From assembly GCF_021233415.1 (NCBI RefSeq), contig NZ_CP089466.1, forward strand, positions 186,001 to 250,000: a stretch of 64,000 bases of DNA, given 5' to 3'. Within the stretch, counting starts at the first letter, position 1, and each line of letters begins with the position of its first letter. This document shows, in pieces, positions 18,770 to 27,946 of the stretch. A program made the position numbers and the translations under genes. This stretch comes from Halobacterium litoreum. Its GTDB lineage: Archaea; Halobacteriota; Halobacteria; Halobacteriales; Halobacteriaceae. A model generated the notes under the pieces. It was not told where the DNA came from. It ran no database searches and was given only the letters and a program-made list of their open reading frames with translations.

Positions 18770-19681
18770 ATGACTCCCGGCGACGTCACCGACGTCGAAC
18801 AGTGTCCCGGCGTCTCCTACGTGGACACCGGCATGTACGACACCGCCGAGTACGGCTCCGTCTACGTCATCGACGCGGACCGGCCCGCGATAGTGGACAC
18901 CGGCATCGGCACGAACTACGAGCGCATCCTGCACGCGCTCGACGAGCAGGGAATCGCGCCCGACGACCTCGAAGCGATTCTCGTCACGCACGTCCACCTC
19001 GACCACACGGGCGGCGCGGGGTTCCTCGCGGCCGAGTGCCCGAACGCGGACGTGTACGTCCACGAAATCGGCGCACGCCACCTCGTGGACCCCGAGCGCC
19101 TCGTCGCGGGGACGAAGGAGGCTGTCGGCGACCAGTGGCAGTACTACACCGAGCCGAAGCCCGTCCCCGAGGACCGCATCGTGGAACTGGAAGGCGGCGA
19201 CGCGATAGACCTCGGGAGTCGCGAACTGACGGCCCACCACGCGCCCGGCCACGCTCCCCACCAGGTCGTCTTCGAGGACCACTCGTGTGACGCCGTGTTC
19301 ACCGCGGACGCGGCGGGCATCTGGGTGCCGTCGCAGGACCGCGTTCGGGAGACGAGCCCGCCGCCAAACTTCGACCTCGAACAGTGCATCGACGACGTGG
19401 AGCTGATTCGACGCCTCGACCCCGACGTCCTGCTGTACGCGCACTTCGGTCCCGGCCCCGACGACACCGACGCCGTGCTCAAGCAGTACGAGCAAGTGCT
19501 CAGAGACTGGGTGGATGCGGTGAAGTACGAAGTCGTCGAACGGGGCGGCGAGGAAGCCGCTATCGACCACTTCGCGGCGTCTACGGAGGTCGCGGAGGTC
19601 TGGGGCGACCACAAGGCGAGTGCGGAAACTGCAATGAACGTCCGTGGGGTTCTGCGATACCTTAAGACCCAGGAGGAATAG
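18770..19681 (+). CDS. metallo-beta-lactamase fold hydrolase
   Basis: 303 residues from ATG 18770. Metal site VTHVHLDHTGGAGFL (HxHxDH), then HHAPGHAPHQ and FTADAAG for the remaining ligands. The C-terminal helical extension of about 90 residues is longer than in plain glyoxalase II-like proteins. Only 8 bp separate it from the acyl-CoA ligase downstream, so they are probably an operon; a thioester substrate is a guess. I took ATG 18770 because the upstream open frame is antisense to serS. Confidence 0.88.
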   Translation: MTPGDVTDVEQCPGVSYVDTGMYDTAEYGSVYVIDADRPAIVDTGIGTNYERILHALDEQGIAPDDLEAILVTHVHLDHTGGAGFLAAECPNADVYVHEIGARHLVDPERLVAGTKEAVGDQWQYYTEPKPVPEDRIVELEGGDAIDLGSRELTAHHAPGHAPHQVVFEDHSCDAVFTADAAGIWVPSQDRVRETSPPPNFDLEQCIDDVELIRRLDPDVLLYAHFGPGPDDTDAVLKQYEQVLRDWVDAVKYEVVERGGEEAAIDHFAASTEVAEVWGDHKASAETAMNVRGVLRYLKTQEE

Positions 19682-19689
19682 TTGGGGCC

Positions 19690-21627
19690 ATGAACTTCCG
19701 CGAGGCGGAACGCGAGTACGAGGACGACACCATCGCACGGGAGACACTCCCTCGCACGTTCGAGGCGGCCGCCGCGCGCCACACGGACCGCCCCGCCCAG
19801 GGGTACAAGGGCGGCGTCTACGACCGCACGCTCACGCCGGACGTACTTCCGCCGGCGCCCGACGGCGACTTCGAGGACGTGACCTACGGCGAGATGCGGG
19901 ACATCGTGCGGAACCTCGCGGCGGGGTTCCGCGACCTCGGCGTCGAAGCCGGCGACCGCGTCGGGATGTTCGCCCACACGCGCATGGAGTGGGCGCAGTG
20001 TGACTTCGGCGTGCTCGCCGCGGGCGGCGCCGTCACCACCGTCTACGCCAGTTCCAGCCCCCGGCAGGTCAAACACTTGCTCGGGGACAGCGGCGCGGTC
20101 GGCGTCGTCGTGGAGAACGAGGAACTGCTCGCCCGCGTCCGCGAGGTCGAGGACGACCTCGACCTGGAGTTCGTCGTCACCATGGACCACGTCGCCGACG
20201 GCGACGCCATCCCGCTCTCGGAGGTGTACGAGCGCGGCCGCGAGACCTACGACCGCGAGACCTACGAGTCGTGGGTGGACGCCACCGAGTACGACGACCT
20301 CGCGAGCCTCATCTACACGTCGGGCACCACCGGCCAACCGAAGGGCGTCGCGCTCACCCACGAGAACTTCCGGGAGAACGTCAACCAGTGCCGGAAGCGC
20401 TTCGGGCCGCGACCCGACAAGCAGGGTCTGCCCGCGATTACGCCCGACGACCGACACGTCTCCTTCCTCCCGCTCGCGCACGTCTTCGAGCGCCTCTCCG
20501 GCCACTACCTGATGTTCACCACCGGCGCGCACGTCTGTTACGCCGAGTCGCCGGACACCCTCCAGGAGGACTTCGGGCTGTTCGAACCGACGACGGGGAC
20601 GAGCGTCCCGCGCGTCTACGAGAAACTGTACGACGCCGTCCGCGACCAGGCCACCGAGTCCCCGACGAAAGAACGCATCTTCGAGTGGGCGACCGACGTC
20701 GGCCGCGAGTACCACGAGACCGACGACCCCGGCCTGCTCCTGCGCGGGAAGCGCGCCGTCGCGGACAAACTCGTCTTCCAGAAGGTCCGGAACGCGCTCG
20801 GCGGCGAAATCGAGTTCTTCATCTCCGGCGGCGGGTCGCTGTCCGCCGACCTCTGTGCGCTCTACCACGGCATGGGCCTCCCGATTCTGGAGGGGTACGG
20901 TCTCACCGAGACGAGTCCAGTCATCAGCGTGAACCCGCCCGAGCGCCCGCAGGTCGGCACCATCGGCCCGCCGCTCCCCGAAACCGAAATCGCGGTCGAC
21001 TCGTCGGTCGCCAGCCCCGAACAGCGCGACCGCTACGACGGCCGCGTCGGCGAACTGATCGTGCGCGGCCCGCAGGTGTTCGACGGCTACTGGAACCTCC
21101 CCGAAGCCAGCGACGAGGCGTTCGTCGAGAAGGACGGAAGCGAGTGGTTCCGCACCGGCGACGTCGTCGAGGTGCGGGAGGACGACTACGTCCGCTTCCT
21201 CGAACGCGCGAAACAACTGCTCACGCTGTCGACGGGGAAGAACGTCGCCCCCGGCCCCATCGAGGACGCGTTCGCCGCCAGCCCGCTCGTCGAACAGTGC
21301 ATGGTCGTCGGTGACGGCCACAAGTTCGTCTCCGCGCTCATCGTCCCGAACGTCGACGGCATCCGCAAGTGGGCCGACGCCGAAGGAATCGAATTGCCCG
21401 AGGAGAGGCAGGCGCTCTGTCGCGACGACCGCGTGAAAGAGCGCATCCAGCGCGAGGTCGACGACGTGAACGGGAACTTCGAGTCCTACGAGCAGATCAA
21501 GCAGTTCCGCCTCGTCGGCACGGAGTTCACCGAGGACAACGACATGCTCACGCCGACGATGAAGAAGAAACGCCGGAACATCCTCGACCGGTTCGCCGAC
21601 GACATCGGCGACATCTACGCCGAGTAA
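19690..21627 (+). CDS. long-chain fatty-acid-CoA ligase / AMP-forming synthetase
   Basis: Activates a carboxylic acid to its CoA thioester via an acyl-adenylate. 645 residues, the usual size of FadD15/ACSL-type enzymes. Motifs: the P-loop YTSGTTGQPKGVALTH, the adenylate-binding GYGLTETSPV, GELIVRGPQVFDGYWN, FRTGDVVE, and the lysine region LSTGKNVAPGPIE. Together with the thiolase and enoyl-CoA hydratase elsewhere in the window it fits fatty-acid degradation feeding the glyoxylate bypass. Confidence 0.93.
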   Translation: MNFREAEREYEDDTIARETLPRTFEAAAARHTDRPAQGYKGGVYDRTLTPDVLPPAPDGDFEDVTYGEMRDIVRNLAAGFRDLGVEAGDRVGMFAHTRMEWAQCDFGVLAAGGAVTTVYASSSPRQVKHLLGDSGAVGVVVENEELLARVREVEDDLDLEFVVTMDHVADGDAIPLSEVYERGRETYDRETYESWVDATEYDDLASLIYTSGTTGQPKGVALTHENFRENVNQCRKRFGPRPDKQGLPAITPDDRHVSFLPLAHVFERLSGHYLMFTTGAHVCYAESPDTLQEDFGLFEPTTGTSVPRVYEKLYDAVRDQATESPTKERIFEWATDVGREYHETDDPGLLLRGKRAVADKLVFQKVRNALGGEIEFFISGGGSLSADLCALYHGMGLPILEGYGLTETSPVISVNPPERPQVGTIGPPLPETEIAVDSSVASPEQRDRYDGRVGELIVRGPQVFDGYWNLPEASDEAFVEKDGSEWFRTGDVVEVREDDYVRFLERAKQLLTLSTGKNVAPGPIEDAFAASPLVEQCMVVGDGHKFVSALIVPNVDGIRKWADAEGIELPEERQALCRDDRVKERIQREVDDVNGNFESYEQIKQFRLVGTEFTEDNDMLTPTMKKKRRNILDRFADDIGDIYAE

Positions 21628-21653
21628 CGGGGTCGGCACCCCTCGCCGCAACC

Positions 21654-21717
21654 CGGCTCTTTTATACGGGCAGGCGGCAAAATCGGTCACGATGCCGAAT
21701 TCGGAGGGAGACTGGTG
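21654..21717 (+). promoter_or_regulatory. antiporter promoter and overlapping 8-codon leader ORF
   Basis: TTTTATA at 21659-21665 is a good TATA box, about 27 nt before ATG 21692. That ATG opens a mini-ORF of eight codons (MPNSEGDW) whose TGA overlaps the antiporter GTG in GGTGA. A Shine-Dalgarno-like GGAGG lies inside the mini-ORF, about 8 nt before GTG 21715. The layout suggests coupled re-initiation; it could also be fortuitous. Confidence 0.45.
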
Positions 21718-23580
21718 AGTTCGTCGATAATCCCACTGGTCGCCACCATCATCGCACTCGGCGTCGCCGCACAGGTCGTCGCCGACAGACTCCAAGTGCC
21801 CAGCGTGCTGTTTCTCATCCTCGCTGGCATCGCCGTCGGCCCCGAGGTGCTCGGTGTCGTCACGCTCGAGTCCTTCGGCGGCATCGGGTCGCTGTCGGGC
21901 ATCGTCGGGCTGTCGGTCGCCATCATCGTCTTCGAGGGCGCGTTCCACCTGAAACTCTCGAAGTTGCGGGAGGCACCCGGCGCGACGCTCCGCCTCGTCA
22001 CGCTCGGCGCCGGCATCGCGCTCGTCGGGACCGCGATTGCGGTCCGCTTCCTGCTCGGCGCCGCGTGGGACATGTCGTTCCTCGTCGGGAGCCTCCTCGT
22101 CGCCACCGGCCCGACGGTCATCACGCCGATTCTCGAAGTCGTCCCGGTCAGAGACCGCGTCGAGGCCGCACTGGAGACCGAGGGCGTCGTCAACGACGTG
22201 ACCGCGGCCATCCTCGCCATCGTCGTCTTCGAGGTGGTCGTCAACCCCGACCTCTCCAGTACCGCCATCGTCAACGAGTTCGCCGCACGCCTCGGCATCG
22301 GCGTTCTCATCGGACTGGTCGTCGCGGGCGTCGTCTGGTACCTCCTCCGACACGTCGACCTCTCCCGAGGGAACGCCCCCCAGAACGCCCGCCTCATCGT
22401 GCTCGCCGGGGCGCTCGTCGCGTACGGCGCGGCGGACTTCCTGCGCGGCGAAGCCGGCATCGCGGCCGTCGCGACCGCCGGCATGATTCTCGGGAATGCG
22501 GACCTCCCCTACGAGGAGGAGATAGAGTCGTTCAAGGGCGACGTGACGCTCGTCGTCCTCTCGTTCGTGTTCATCGCGCTCGCCGCGTTGCTCTCCTTCG
22601 ACACCCTCCTCGACCTCGGCGTCGGCGGCCTCGCGGTCGCCGCGCTGGTCGCTATCGTCATCCGACCGGTCGCCGTGTTCGCCTCCACCGGCAGCGACCG
22701 CTACGAGACCGCCGAACGCGCGTTCATGAGCGCGGTCGGCCCCCGCGGCATCATCCCGGCGTCCGTCGCGACGCTGTTCGCCGCGGAACTCCGAGCCGTC
22801 GGCATGGAGGACGCCGCGAACCTCCTCGTCGGCACGGTCTTCCTCACGATTCTGCTGACGGTCGTCTTCGAGGGAGGGTTCGCCAGACACATCGCGGAAG
22901 CCTTAGACGTCATACCAATGCGTGTCATCATCGTCGGCGGCGGCACCGTCGGTCGAGCGCTCGCCGAGCGCCTCGAAGACCGCGGTGAGAACGTCGTCAT
23001 CGTCGAGCAGGACGAACAGATGGTCGAACGAACCAGAAACGAGGGGTTCTCCGTCCACAAGGGCGACGGCACCGACACCGACGAACTGAGTGCCGCCGGC
23101 GCGGAGAACGCCCGCATCCTCGTCGCCGCCACCGGCGACGACGACGCGAACCTGCTGGTCGCCCAGCTCGCGGAATCGAAGTTCGAGGTCGAAACCATCA
23201 TCGCTCGCGCGAACAACCCCGACAACGTCGACGCCTTCGAGGACCTCGGCGTGCGCACCGTCTCCTCGTCGCTCGCCACCGCGTGGGGCATCGACAACAT
23301 CATCGAGCGCCCCGCGCTCGCCAACTGGATGACCGAAATCGGGCGCTCGGGCGACGTCCAGGAGGTCGAAGTGACCTCCGACGAGCTCGTCGGCTACACC
23401 ATCGACGAACTCGACGCCGACCTCCCGAACGGCGTCATCATCGCGCTCGTCGGGCGCGACGGCGAGAACCAGGTGCCGGACGGCGACTTCACGCTCCAGC
23501 GCGGCGACCACTTGACGTTCCTCGGGCGGAAGGACGCGGTGCGGGACGCCCTCGACTGGTGTAATCCGCGCTCGAACTGA
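21715..23580 (+). CDS. CPA1-type Na+/H+ (cation/proton) antiporter with RCK domains
   Basis: 621 residues from GTG 21715. About 12 membrane helices fill residues 1-395, with the family segments VGPEVLGVV, LEVVPVRDRVEAALETEGVVNDVT and AVGPRGIIPASVATLFA. A TrkA-N (RCK) domain starts around residue 402 (MRVIIVGGGTVGRALAERL, a nucleotide-binding GxGxxG). A TrkA-C domain follows (DELVGYTIDELDADLP to the end). The soluble domains probably gate transport in response to a nucleotide or ion. Such exchangers are central to ion balance in halophiles. Confidence 0.93.
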   Translation: MSSSIIPLVATIIALGVAAQVVADRLQVPSVLFLILAGIAVGPEVLGVVTLESFGGIGSLSGIVGLSVAIIVFEGAFHLKLSKLREAPGATLRLVTLGAGIALVGTAIAVRFLLGAAWDMSFLVGSLLVATGPTVITPILEVVPVRDRVEAALETEGVVNDVTAAILAIVVFEVVVNPDLSSTAIVNEFAARLGIGVLIGLVVAGVVWYLLRHVDLSRGNAPQNARLIVLAGALVAYGAADFLRGEAGIAAVATAGMILGNADLPYEEEIESFKGDVTLVVLSFVFIALAALLSFDTLLDLGVGGLAVAALVAIVIRPVAVFASTGSDRYETAERAFMSAVGPRGIIPASVATLFAAELRAVGMEDAANLLVGTVFLTILLTVVFEGGFARHIAEALDVIPMRVIIVGGGTVGRALAERLEDRGENVVIVEQDEQMVERTRNEGFSVHKGDGTDTDELSAAGAENARILVAATGDDDANLLVAQLAESKFEVETIIARANNPDNVDAFEDLGVRTVSSSLATAWGIDNIIERPALANWMTEIGRSGDVQEVEVTSDELVGYTIDELDADLPNGVIIALVGRDGENQVPDGDFTLQRGDHLTFLGRKDAVRDALDWCNPRSN

Positions 23581-23639
23581 GTTCGGTTCCTGCGAATCGC
23601 CGTGGCGCATTTCCGTCTCGCGCCGCCAAACGCCCGCCC

Positions 23640-24206
23640 ATGGACGCTGGGACGTTCCGGGCGCTCCACCGATACGGCGCGGTCGCGTCGGTCGCCGGAA
23701 TCATCGCCGCCGCAGTCGCGTTCGCGGTCGGGGGCGCGGACAGCGCCGTCGGCCTCTACCTCGGACTGTTCTGCCCGCTGGGCGCGTTCTACTTCGTCGG
23801 CGCGGACCTCGCCGACGGGTCGACGTACCGCGTCCTCGGCGAGGAACTCCTGCGCGGCGTCGCGTGGTACTTCCTCGCGCTCGTCGGGTGGTCGTCGGTC
23901 GTCGCGGACGCCGAGGGCGTGGCGGCGTCGCCGCTGACGGTCGTCGGTCTGCCCGCGTTCACGGCGCTCGGAGTGGCGCTCCTGTTGTTCGCGGTCCGTC
24001 GCGTGACCGGCCTCGACCTCCGCGTCGCGTCGGACGGCGGCCGGCTGCTGGTCGCGCTCACTGGCGCGCTCGTCGGCGCGTTCGCCGTCGCGTACCTCGT
24101 GCTCGCCGAGGGCCGGACGGTGCTCCTCGCGCCGGCGTACGCGCTCATCGCGGCGCTCTCGCTGGCGGTCTGGTGGCGGCGACGAGCGTCCTCGGACGCG
24201 TCGTAG
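23640..24206 (+). CDS. six-helix integral membrane protein of unknown function
   Basis: 188 residues with about six hydrophobic helices, near residues 14-32, 37-55, 74-90, 98-118, 134-156 and 160-180. Loops are short, and the C-terminus is basic (WWRRRASSD). No signature of a transporter or enzyme is visible. It starts at ATG 23640, 59 bp after the antiporter, and could be transcribed with it. It is convergent with the gtrA-like gene. Confidence 0.65.
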   Translation: MDAGTFRALHRYGAVASVAGIIAAAVAFAVGGADSAVGLYLGLFCPLGAFYFVGADLADGSTYRVLGEELLRGVAWYFLALVGWSSVVADAEGVAASPLTVVGLPAFTALGVALLLFAVRRVTGLDLRVASDGGRLLVALTGALVGAFAVAYLVLAEGRTVLLAPAYALIAALSLAVWWRRRASSDAS

Positions 24207-24209
24207 CCG

Positions 24210-24671
24210 CTACGCGTCGTGGACGCGCCACGTGAACAGGCTCTCGAAGACGTAGTTCACGAGCATCGCGGCCGCGATGGCGACGGGGCTCGCCGCGAGG
24301 AACCAGAGGTCGGTCCCCGCCACCACCAGCGTCACCGCGAGTCGCTGCGTGAGCAGCCAGTAGACGGCCAACTGGACGGCGACGCCGCCCGAGCGCACGA
24401 CGTGAGAGCGCGCGAGGCGGCGCGCGAACGGCCACCGGCCGTCGTCGCCGTGGTCGGCGAACGTCCAGTGTTCGTTCACGAGGAACATCACGAGAATCGC
24501 CGTCTCGACGCCCGCTGCCTTCGCCCACATCTCGGGAGTGCCGGCGCCGAGACGGAGCGCCGCGAGAACGGCGTTGTCCGAGATTGCGCCGACGACGCCG
24601 ACCGAGACGAACTGCCCGAAGCGCGCGCCAGAAGCGAGGGACGCGAACCGCTCGGGGAGTAACTTACTCAT
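24210..24671 (-). CDS. GtrA family membrane protein
   Basis: 153 residues with four helices and the GtrA start FGQFVSVGVVGAISDNAVL. GtrA proteins are thought to help move lipid-linked sugars across the membrane. The ATG at 24671 overlaps the end of the glycosyltransferase gene by 8 bp. Pairing of GtrA with a dolichyl-phosphate-type glycosyltransferase is common and supports a joint role in cell-surface glycosylation. Confidence 0.88.
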   Translation of the reverse strand: MSKLLPERFASLASGARFGQFVSVGVVGAISDNAVLAALRLGAGTPEMWAKAAGVETAILVMFLVNEHWTFADHGDDGRWPFARRLARSHVVRSGGVAVQLAVYWLLTQRLAVTLVVAGTDLWFLAASPVAIAAAMLVNYVFESLFTWRVHDA

Positions 24672-25464
24672 GCTTCGAGCCTCGGCGGTCGTCGCTCAGC
24701 GACCCGACGTAGTCGACGAGCGCCGGCGGGTCGTCGCGTCGCTGCGCGATGGCGGCGTGCAGGCGGCTGTCCCGCAGGCGCTTCGCGCGGTGTCGCGCGG
24801 ACACCAGCGACCGGAACAACGAGAACGGCGTGCGCACCGGGGAGACGGTCGAGTTCGGGCGGTCCTCCCACTCGATGGGGACTTCGGCGACGCGCAGGCC
24901 GTGGGCGCCGGCGATGGCGACCAGTTCCACGTCCCACGCGAAGCCGGGTTCGTAGAGGTGGTCACGAACGCGCTCCCACGACTCGGCCGTCAGCGCCTTC
25001 GCGCCACACTGGTAGTCGTGCAAATCCACGGACAACAGGCCACTCGCGAGCCACGCGAACCCGTCGCCGAGGAACCGTCGGACGACGGTCTGGTGGCTCT
25101 GGACGTCGGCCTCGGGGTGCCGGCGCGACCCGACCGCGAGGTCCGCGCCGTCCTCGCGGACGCACTCGACCACGTCCGCGAACGATTCGGCGGGCGTCGA
25201 CCCGTCCGCGTCGGCGAACGCGAGGACGTCCGTGTCGAGCCGCTCGAACCCCGCGGTGACCGCGGCGCCCTTCCCGCGGCGCGCCGCCGCGTCGTTGACG
25301 GTCGCCCCTGCCTGTTCGATTGCCGCGACCGTCTCGGGGTCGCCGTCGTCCAACTCGACGTGGACGCGAGCGGGCCGGATGACCGACTGGAGGGCGTCGA
25401 GGTAGTCCGCGAGCACCTCGACGTCGGGGTCGTAGGCGGGGACCACGATGCCGACAGAGCGCAT
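24664..25464 (-). CDS. family 2 glycosyltransferase (dolichyl-phosphate sugar synthase-like)
   Basis: 266 residues. GT-A fold: VGIVVPAYDPD at the N-terminus, RRGKGAAVTAGF, the metal-binding DADGS, then GSRRHPEADVQ, and YQCGAKALTAESWERV, which is typical of Dpm1-like enzymes. There is no C-terminal membrane domain; the linked GtrA protein probably supplies that function. It likely transfers a sugar from a nucleotide donor to dolichyl phosphate for protein or lipid glycosylation. The sugar is unknown. Confidence 0.88.
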   Translation of the reverse strand: MRSVGIVVPAYDPDVEVLADYLDALQSVIRPARVHVELDDGDPETVAAIEQAGATVNDAAARRGKGAAVTAGFERLDTDVLAFADADGSTPAESFADVVECVREDGADLAVGSRRHPEADVQSHQTVVRRFLGDGFAWLASGLLSVDLHDYQCGAKALTAESWERVRDHLYEPGFAWDVELVAIAGAHGLRVAEVPIEWEDRPNSTVSPVRTPFSLFRSLVSARHRAKRLRDSRLHAAIAQRRDDPPALVDYVGSLSDDRRGSKHE

Positions 25465-25591
25465 TGGCTCGAAGCAATCGGGCGAACGGTATGAGTTTCG
25501 TGGTTCAAACTGACACCTTCGAAACCGAGAAAATGCGGATAGTGGCCGCGCTGCGTGCGATTACTGGCCGAATCGCGCCGCGGTGGAACCG

Positions 25592-25608
25592 GTCGCCGAA
25601 GCGGCGAC
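25592..25608 (-). terminator. possible terminator hairpin after the thiolase gene
   Basis: Perfect 6-bp inverted repeat GTCGCC / GGCGAC with a 5-nt loop, 10 bp beyond the thiolase stop. No clear T-run follows, so it is only a candidate. The rest of 25465-25618 shows no gene. Confidence 0.25.
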
Positions 25609-25618
25609 GGCGACTGGC

Positions 25619-26761
25619 TTACCGCTCGAACGTAATCGCCGCGCCCTGCCCGAAGCCGACACAGAGCGTCGCGAGGCCCTTGTCGGCGTCGCGTTTTTGC
25701 ATCTCGTGGATGAGCGTGACGGGGAGCCGGGCGCCGCTCGCGCCGAGCGGGTGGCCGATGGCGATGGCGCCGCCGTTCACGTTGAACTTCTCGTTGTCCA
25801 CGCCGAGTTCGTCCCGCGAGTAGACAGTCTGGGAGGCGAACGCCTCGTTCAGCTCCACGAGGTCGAAGTCGTCGATGTCCTGTCCCGTGCGCTCCAGCAG
25901 GCCCTTCGTCGCCGGCACCGGGCCGATGCCCATCACTTCGGGGTCGACGCCCGCGACGTTGTGGTCGCCGACGCGCGCCAGCACGTCGAGGCCGTGGTCC
26001 TGCGCGAACTCCTCGCTCGTGACGAGCGTCGCCGCGGCGCCGTCGGAAATCTGGCTGGCGTTCCCGGGCGTCACCGTCCCGTCGCTCTTGAACACCGTCG
26101 GCAGGCCCTGAAGGGCCTCTTTCGTGGTGCCGCGGCGGATGCCCTCGTCTTCCTCCACGAGACCGTCGTCGGTCTCGATGGGGACGAGTTCGTCGTCGAA
26201 GCGCCCTGAGTCGGTCGCCTCGGCGGCGCGCTGCTGACTCTGGAGCGCGTACTCGTCTTGCATCTCGCGGGTGATGTCGTGTCGCTCCGCGACCTCCTCA
26301 GCGGTCATCCCCATCTGCAACTGGGGGACGTTGTACAGTTCGCCGAGTTTCGGGTGGAGGTGGGCGTAGGAGTCGCCGTCCATCGGCACGCGGCTCATGT
26401 TCTCGACGCCGCCCGCGATGATGGCGTCGCGCTGCCCGGCGCTGATGGAGTCCGCGGCGCGCATGATGGCTTCCATCGAGGACGCACACCAGCGGTTGAT
26501 GGACGCCGCCGGCACGTCCTCGCCGAGTTCCGAGAGGAGCGCGATGACGCGCGCGACGTTGTTGTCCTGTTCCTTGCGCTGCTGGGCGACGCCCCACTGC
26601 AGGTCGTCGACGTGGTCGCTCGTCAGGCCGTGCTCGTCGAGGATGTGGTCGATGAGCGGGACCGAGAGGTCTTCGCTGCGGGTGTCGGCGTACACGCCGT
26701 CGTCTTTCCCTTGGGGCGTTCGGTACGCCGCCGCGATGACCGGAGTGGTGTCGCTTCCCAT
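25619..26761 (-). CDS. acetyl-CoA acyltransferase (thiolase)
   Basis: 380 residues from ATG 26761 (MGSDTTPVIAAAYRTP). The nucleophile cysteine is in NRWCASSMEAI. The second half has LNEAFASQ, GGAIAIGHPLGASGAR with the catalytic histidine, and CVGFGQGAAITFER with the second cysteine. It catalyses thiolytic cleavage of 3-ketoacyl-CoA or the reverse condensation. The three complete motifs argue for a true thiolase rather than an archaeal SCP-like homologue. A 38-codon upstream extension of the frame was rejected. Confidence 0.93.
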   Translation of the reverse strand: MGSDTTPVIAAAYRTPQGKDDGVYADTRSEDLSVPLIDHILDEHGLTSDHVDDLQWGVAQQRKEQDNNVARVIALLSELGEDVPAASINRWCASSMEAIMRAADSISAGQRDAIIAGGVENMSRVPMDGDSYAHLHPKLGELYNVPQLQMGMTAEEVAERHDITREMQDEYALQSQQRAAEATDSGRFDDELVPIETDDGLVEEDEGIRRGTTKEALQGLPTVFKSDGTVTPGNASQISDGAAATLVTSEEFAQDHGLDVLARVGDHNVAGVDPEVMGIGPVPATKGLLERTGQDIDDFDLVELNEAFASQTVYSRDELGVDNEKFNVNGGAIAIGHPLGASGARLPVTLIHEMQKRDADKGLATLCVGFGQGAAITFER

Positions 26762-26823
26762 ACCGCCACGTGGCGCACGCCGAACCATAAACCTCCCACA
26801 ACGGGGCGCACGCCGCTCGCTGT

Positions 26824-27684
26824 TTACTCGCCCGCGCCCGTCGCGGCCGTCCGATTCAGCGCGGTGTCGTACCACCCGGGGCGCTCCACGGGGTCACCGC
26901 CGGTTCGCTCGAAGCGAACCGTCCGCTCGACGGTTGCGCCGTCCTGCTCGTAGGTCATCTCCAGGGACTCCACGAGGCCCTCCGGCGTGACCGTCGCCGC
27001 GAACGCCACGTCGGTCACCTGCTCGCGGTCGACGGCCATCTCGGCGACTGTCCCGCGAACTCGAATCGCCGACTCGTTGGCGCGCTCGACGGTCACGTCG
27101 GCGTTCCCGAACAGCGAGTAGACGAGGTCGCGCTCGTACAGCGCCGACGGGAACACCTGCGCGGGCGGTATCGGCTCGGAACCGCCGTCTACCGAGATGG
27201 AGCGCACGCCGTAGGTCGCGTTCTCGCGGGCCGGCGATTCGAGTCGCCACACCACCTGCTCGCCGTCGGCGTACTGGACGAACGTGCCGTTCGATGTCCC
27301 GAGCGCGAGGGGCGTCCCGTCCGTCGTCACGCGCCACCGCCAGTGCGACTCGCTCGCGGCGACCATCGTCGACTCCCGGGACACCGTCGCGCTGTCGTTC
27401 GTGCGCTCGACGCGCGACTGTCTCGTGAACGAGTGGTTTCGCACCGCGTCGCGGTGCGCGTCCGCGAGCGCCGCCGCGTCCACCACCCCGTCCCGCGTCA
27501 GTCCGGGCGCGAGACGCTCGGCGGACGTCTCGGTCGGTTCGCTCGTCGTTTCCGTGGTCGGGGACGGCTCCGTGGTCGTTGCGTCTGTCGTGGTCCCGCC
27601 GTCAGACCCCACGAGACCGGCACAGCCGGCGCTCACGACGAGGAGGGCACACGCCACCGCGGCGACCGAAGGGCGAGTCGGCAT
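26824..27684 (-). CDS. secreted lipoprotein, haloarchaeal DUF7537-like
   Basis: 286 residues. Signal peptide with lipobox VVSAGCAGL (cysteine about residue 21), then a Thr/Glu/Pro-rich linker (TTTDATTTEPSPTTETTSEP) likely to be O-glycosylated. The globular domain of about 220 residues is beta-rich, with several Asn-x-Ser/Thr sequons. It resembles a common haloarchaeal lipoprotein family of unknown function. A TATA-like GTTTTATACG at about 27707-27716 precedes ATG 27684 closely. Confidence 0.78.
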   Translation of the reverse strand: MPTRPSVAAVACALLVVSAGCAGLVGSDGGTTTDATTTEPSPTTETTSEPTETSAERLAPGLTRDGVVDAAALADAHRDAVRNHSFTRQSRVERTNDSATVSRESTMVAASESHWRWRVTTDGTPLALGTSNGTFVQYADGEQVVWRLESPARENATYGVRSISVDGGSEPIPPAQVFPSALYERDLVYSLFGNADVTVERANESAIRVRGTVAEMAVDREQVTDVAFAATVTPEGLVESLEMTYEQDGATVERTVRFERTGGDPVERPGWYDTALNRTAATGAGE

Positions 27685-27875
27685 ATCCGACCGTTCTTCT
27701 CTCTGACGTATAAAACTCTGGTAGGATATCGGGCCGTGCGAAACCGCGTTGTGGCGACGAGTCCATCGTCACACCTCGCGGCTCGCGGTTTCGTTTCGCT
27801 TGCGCGTCGTGTCGTGTCCACTCGAATCGAAGACGCCAGCGACTCGCGGCTCCCTCCGGTCGCCGCTCGCGATTT

Positions 27876-27904
27876 CGAGAGTCCTCGCTTCGCTCGGACT
27901 CTCG
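27876..27904. repeat. intergenic hairpin upstream of the Agl23-like gene
   Basis: Perfect 9-bp arms CGAGAGTCC / GGACTCTCG at 27876-27884 and 27896-27904 around TCGCTTCGCTC. It ends about 12 nt before the TATA-like GCGTTTATCG of the following gene. The interval 27685-27946 contains several related GC-rich repeats and no credible gene. Confidence 0.5.
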
Positions 27905-27946
27905 CACTCCGGAAAGCGTTTATCGCATCCCTCGCTAACGCGGAGT

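Noticed and set aside
17237-19747. Long antisense frame across serS and the MBL gene
   Set aside because: Overlaps two convincing genes and shows only low-complexity Arg/Gly/Ala sequence.
19144-22890. A 1248-codon open frame antisense to the acyl-CoA ligase and antiporter
   Set aside because: Composition is charged and repetitive, with no domain, and both sense genes have full family motifs. Long antisense frames are expected at this GC content.
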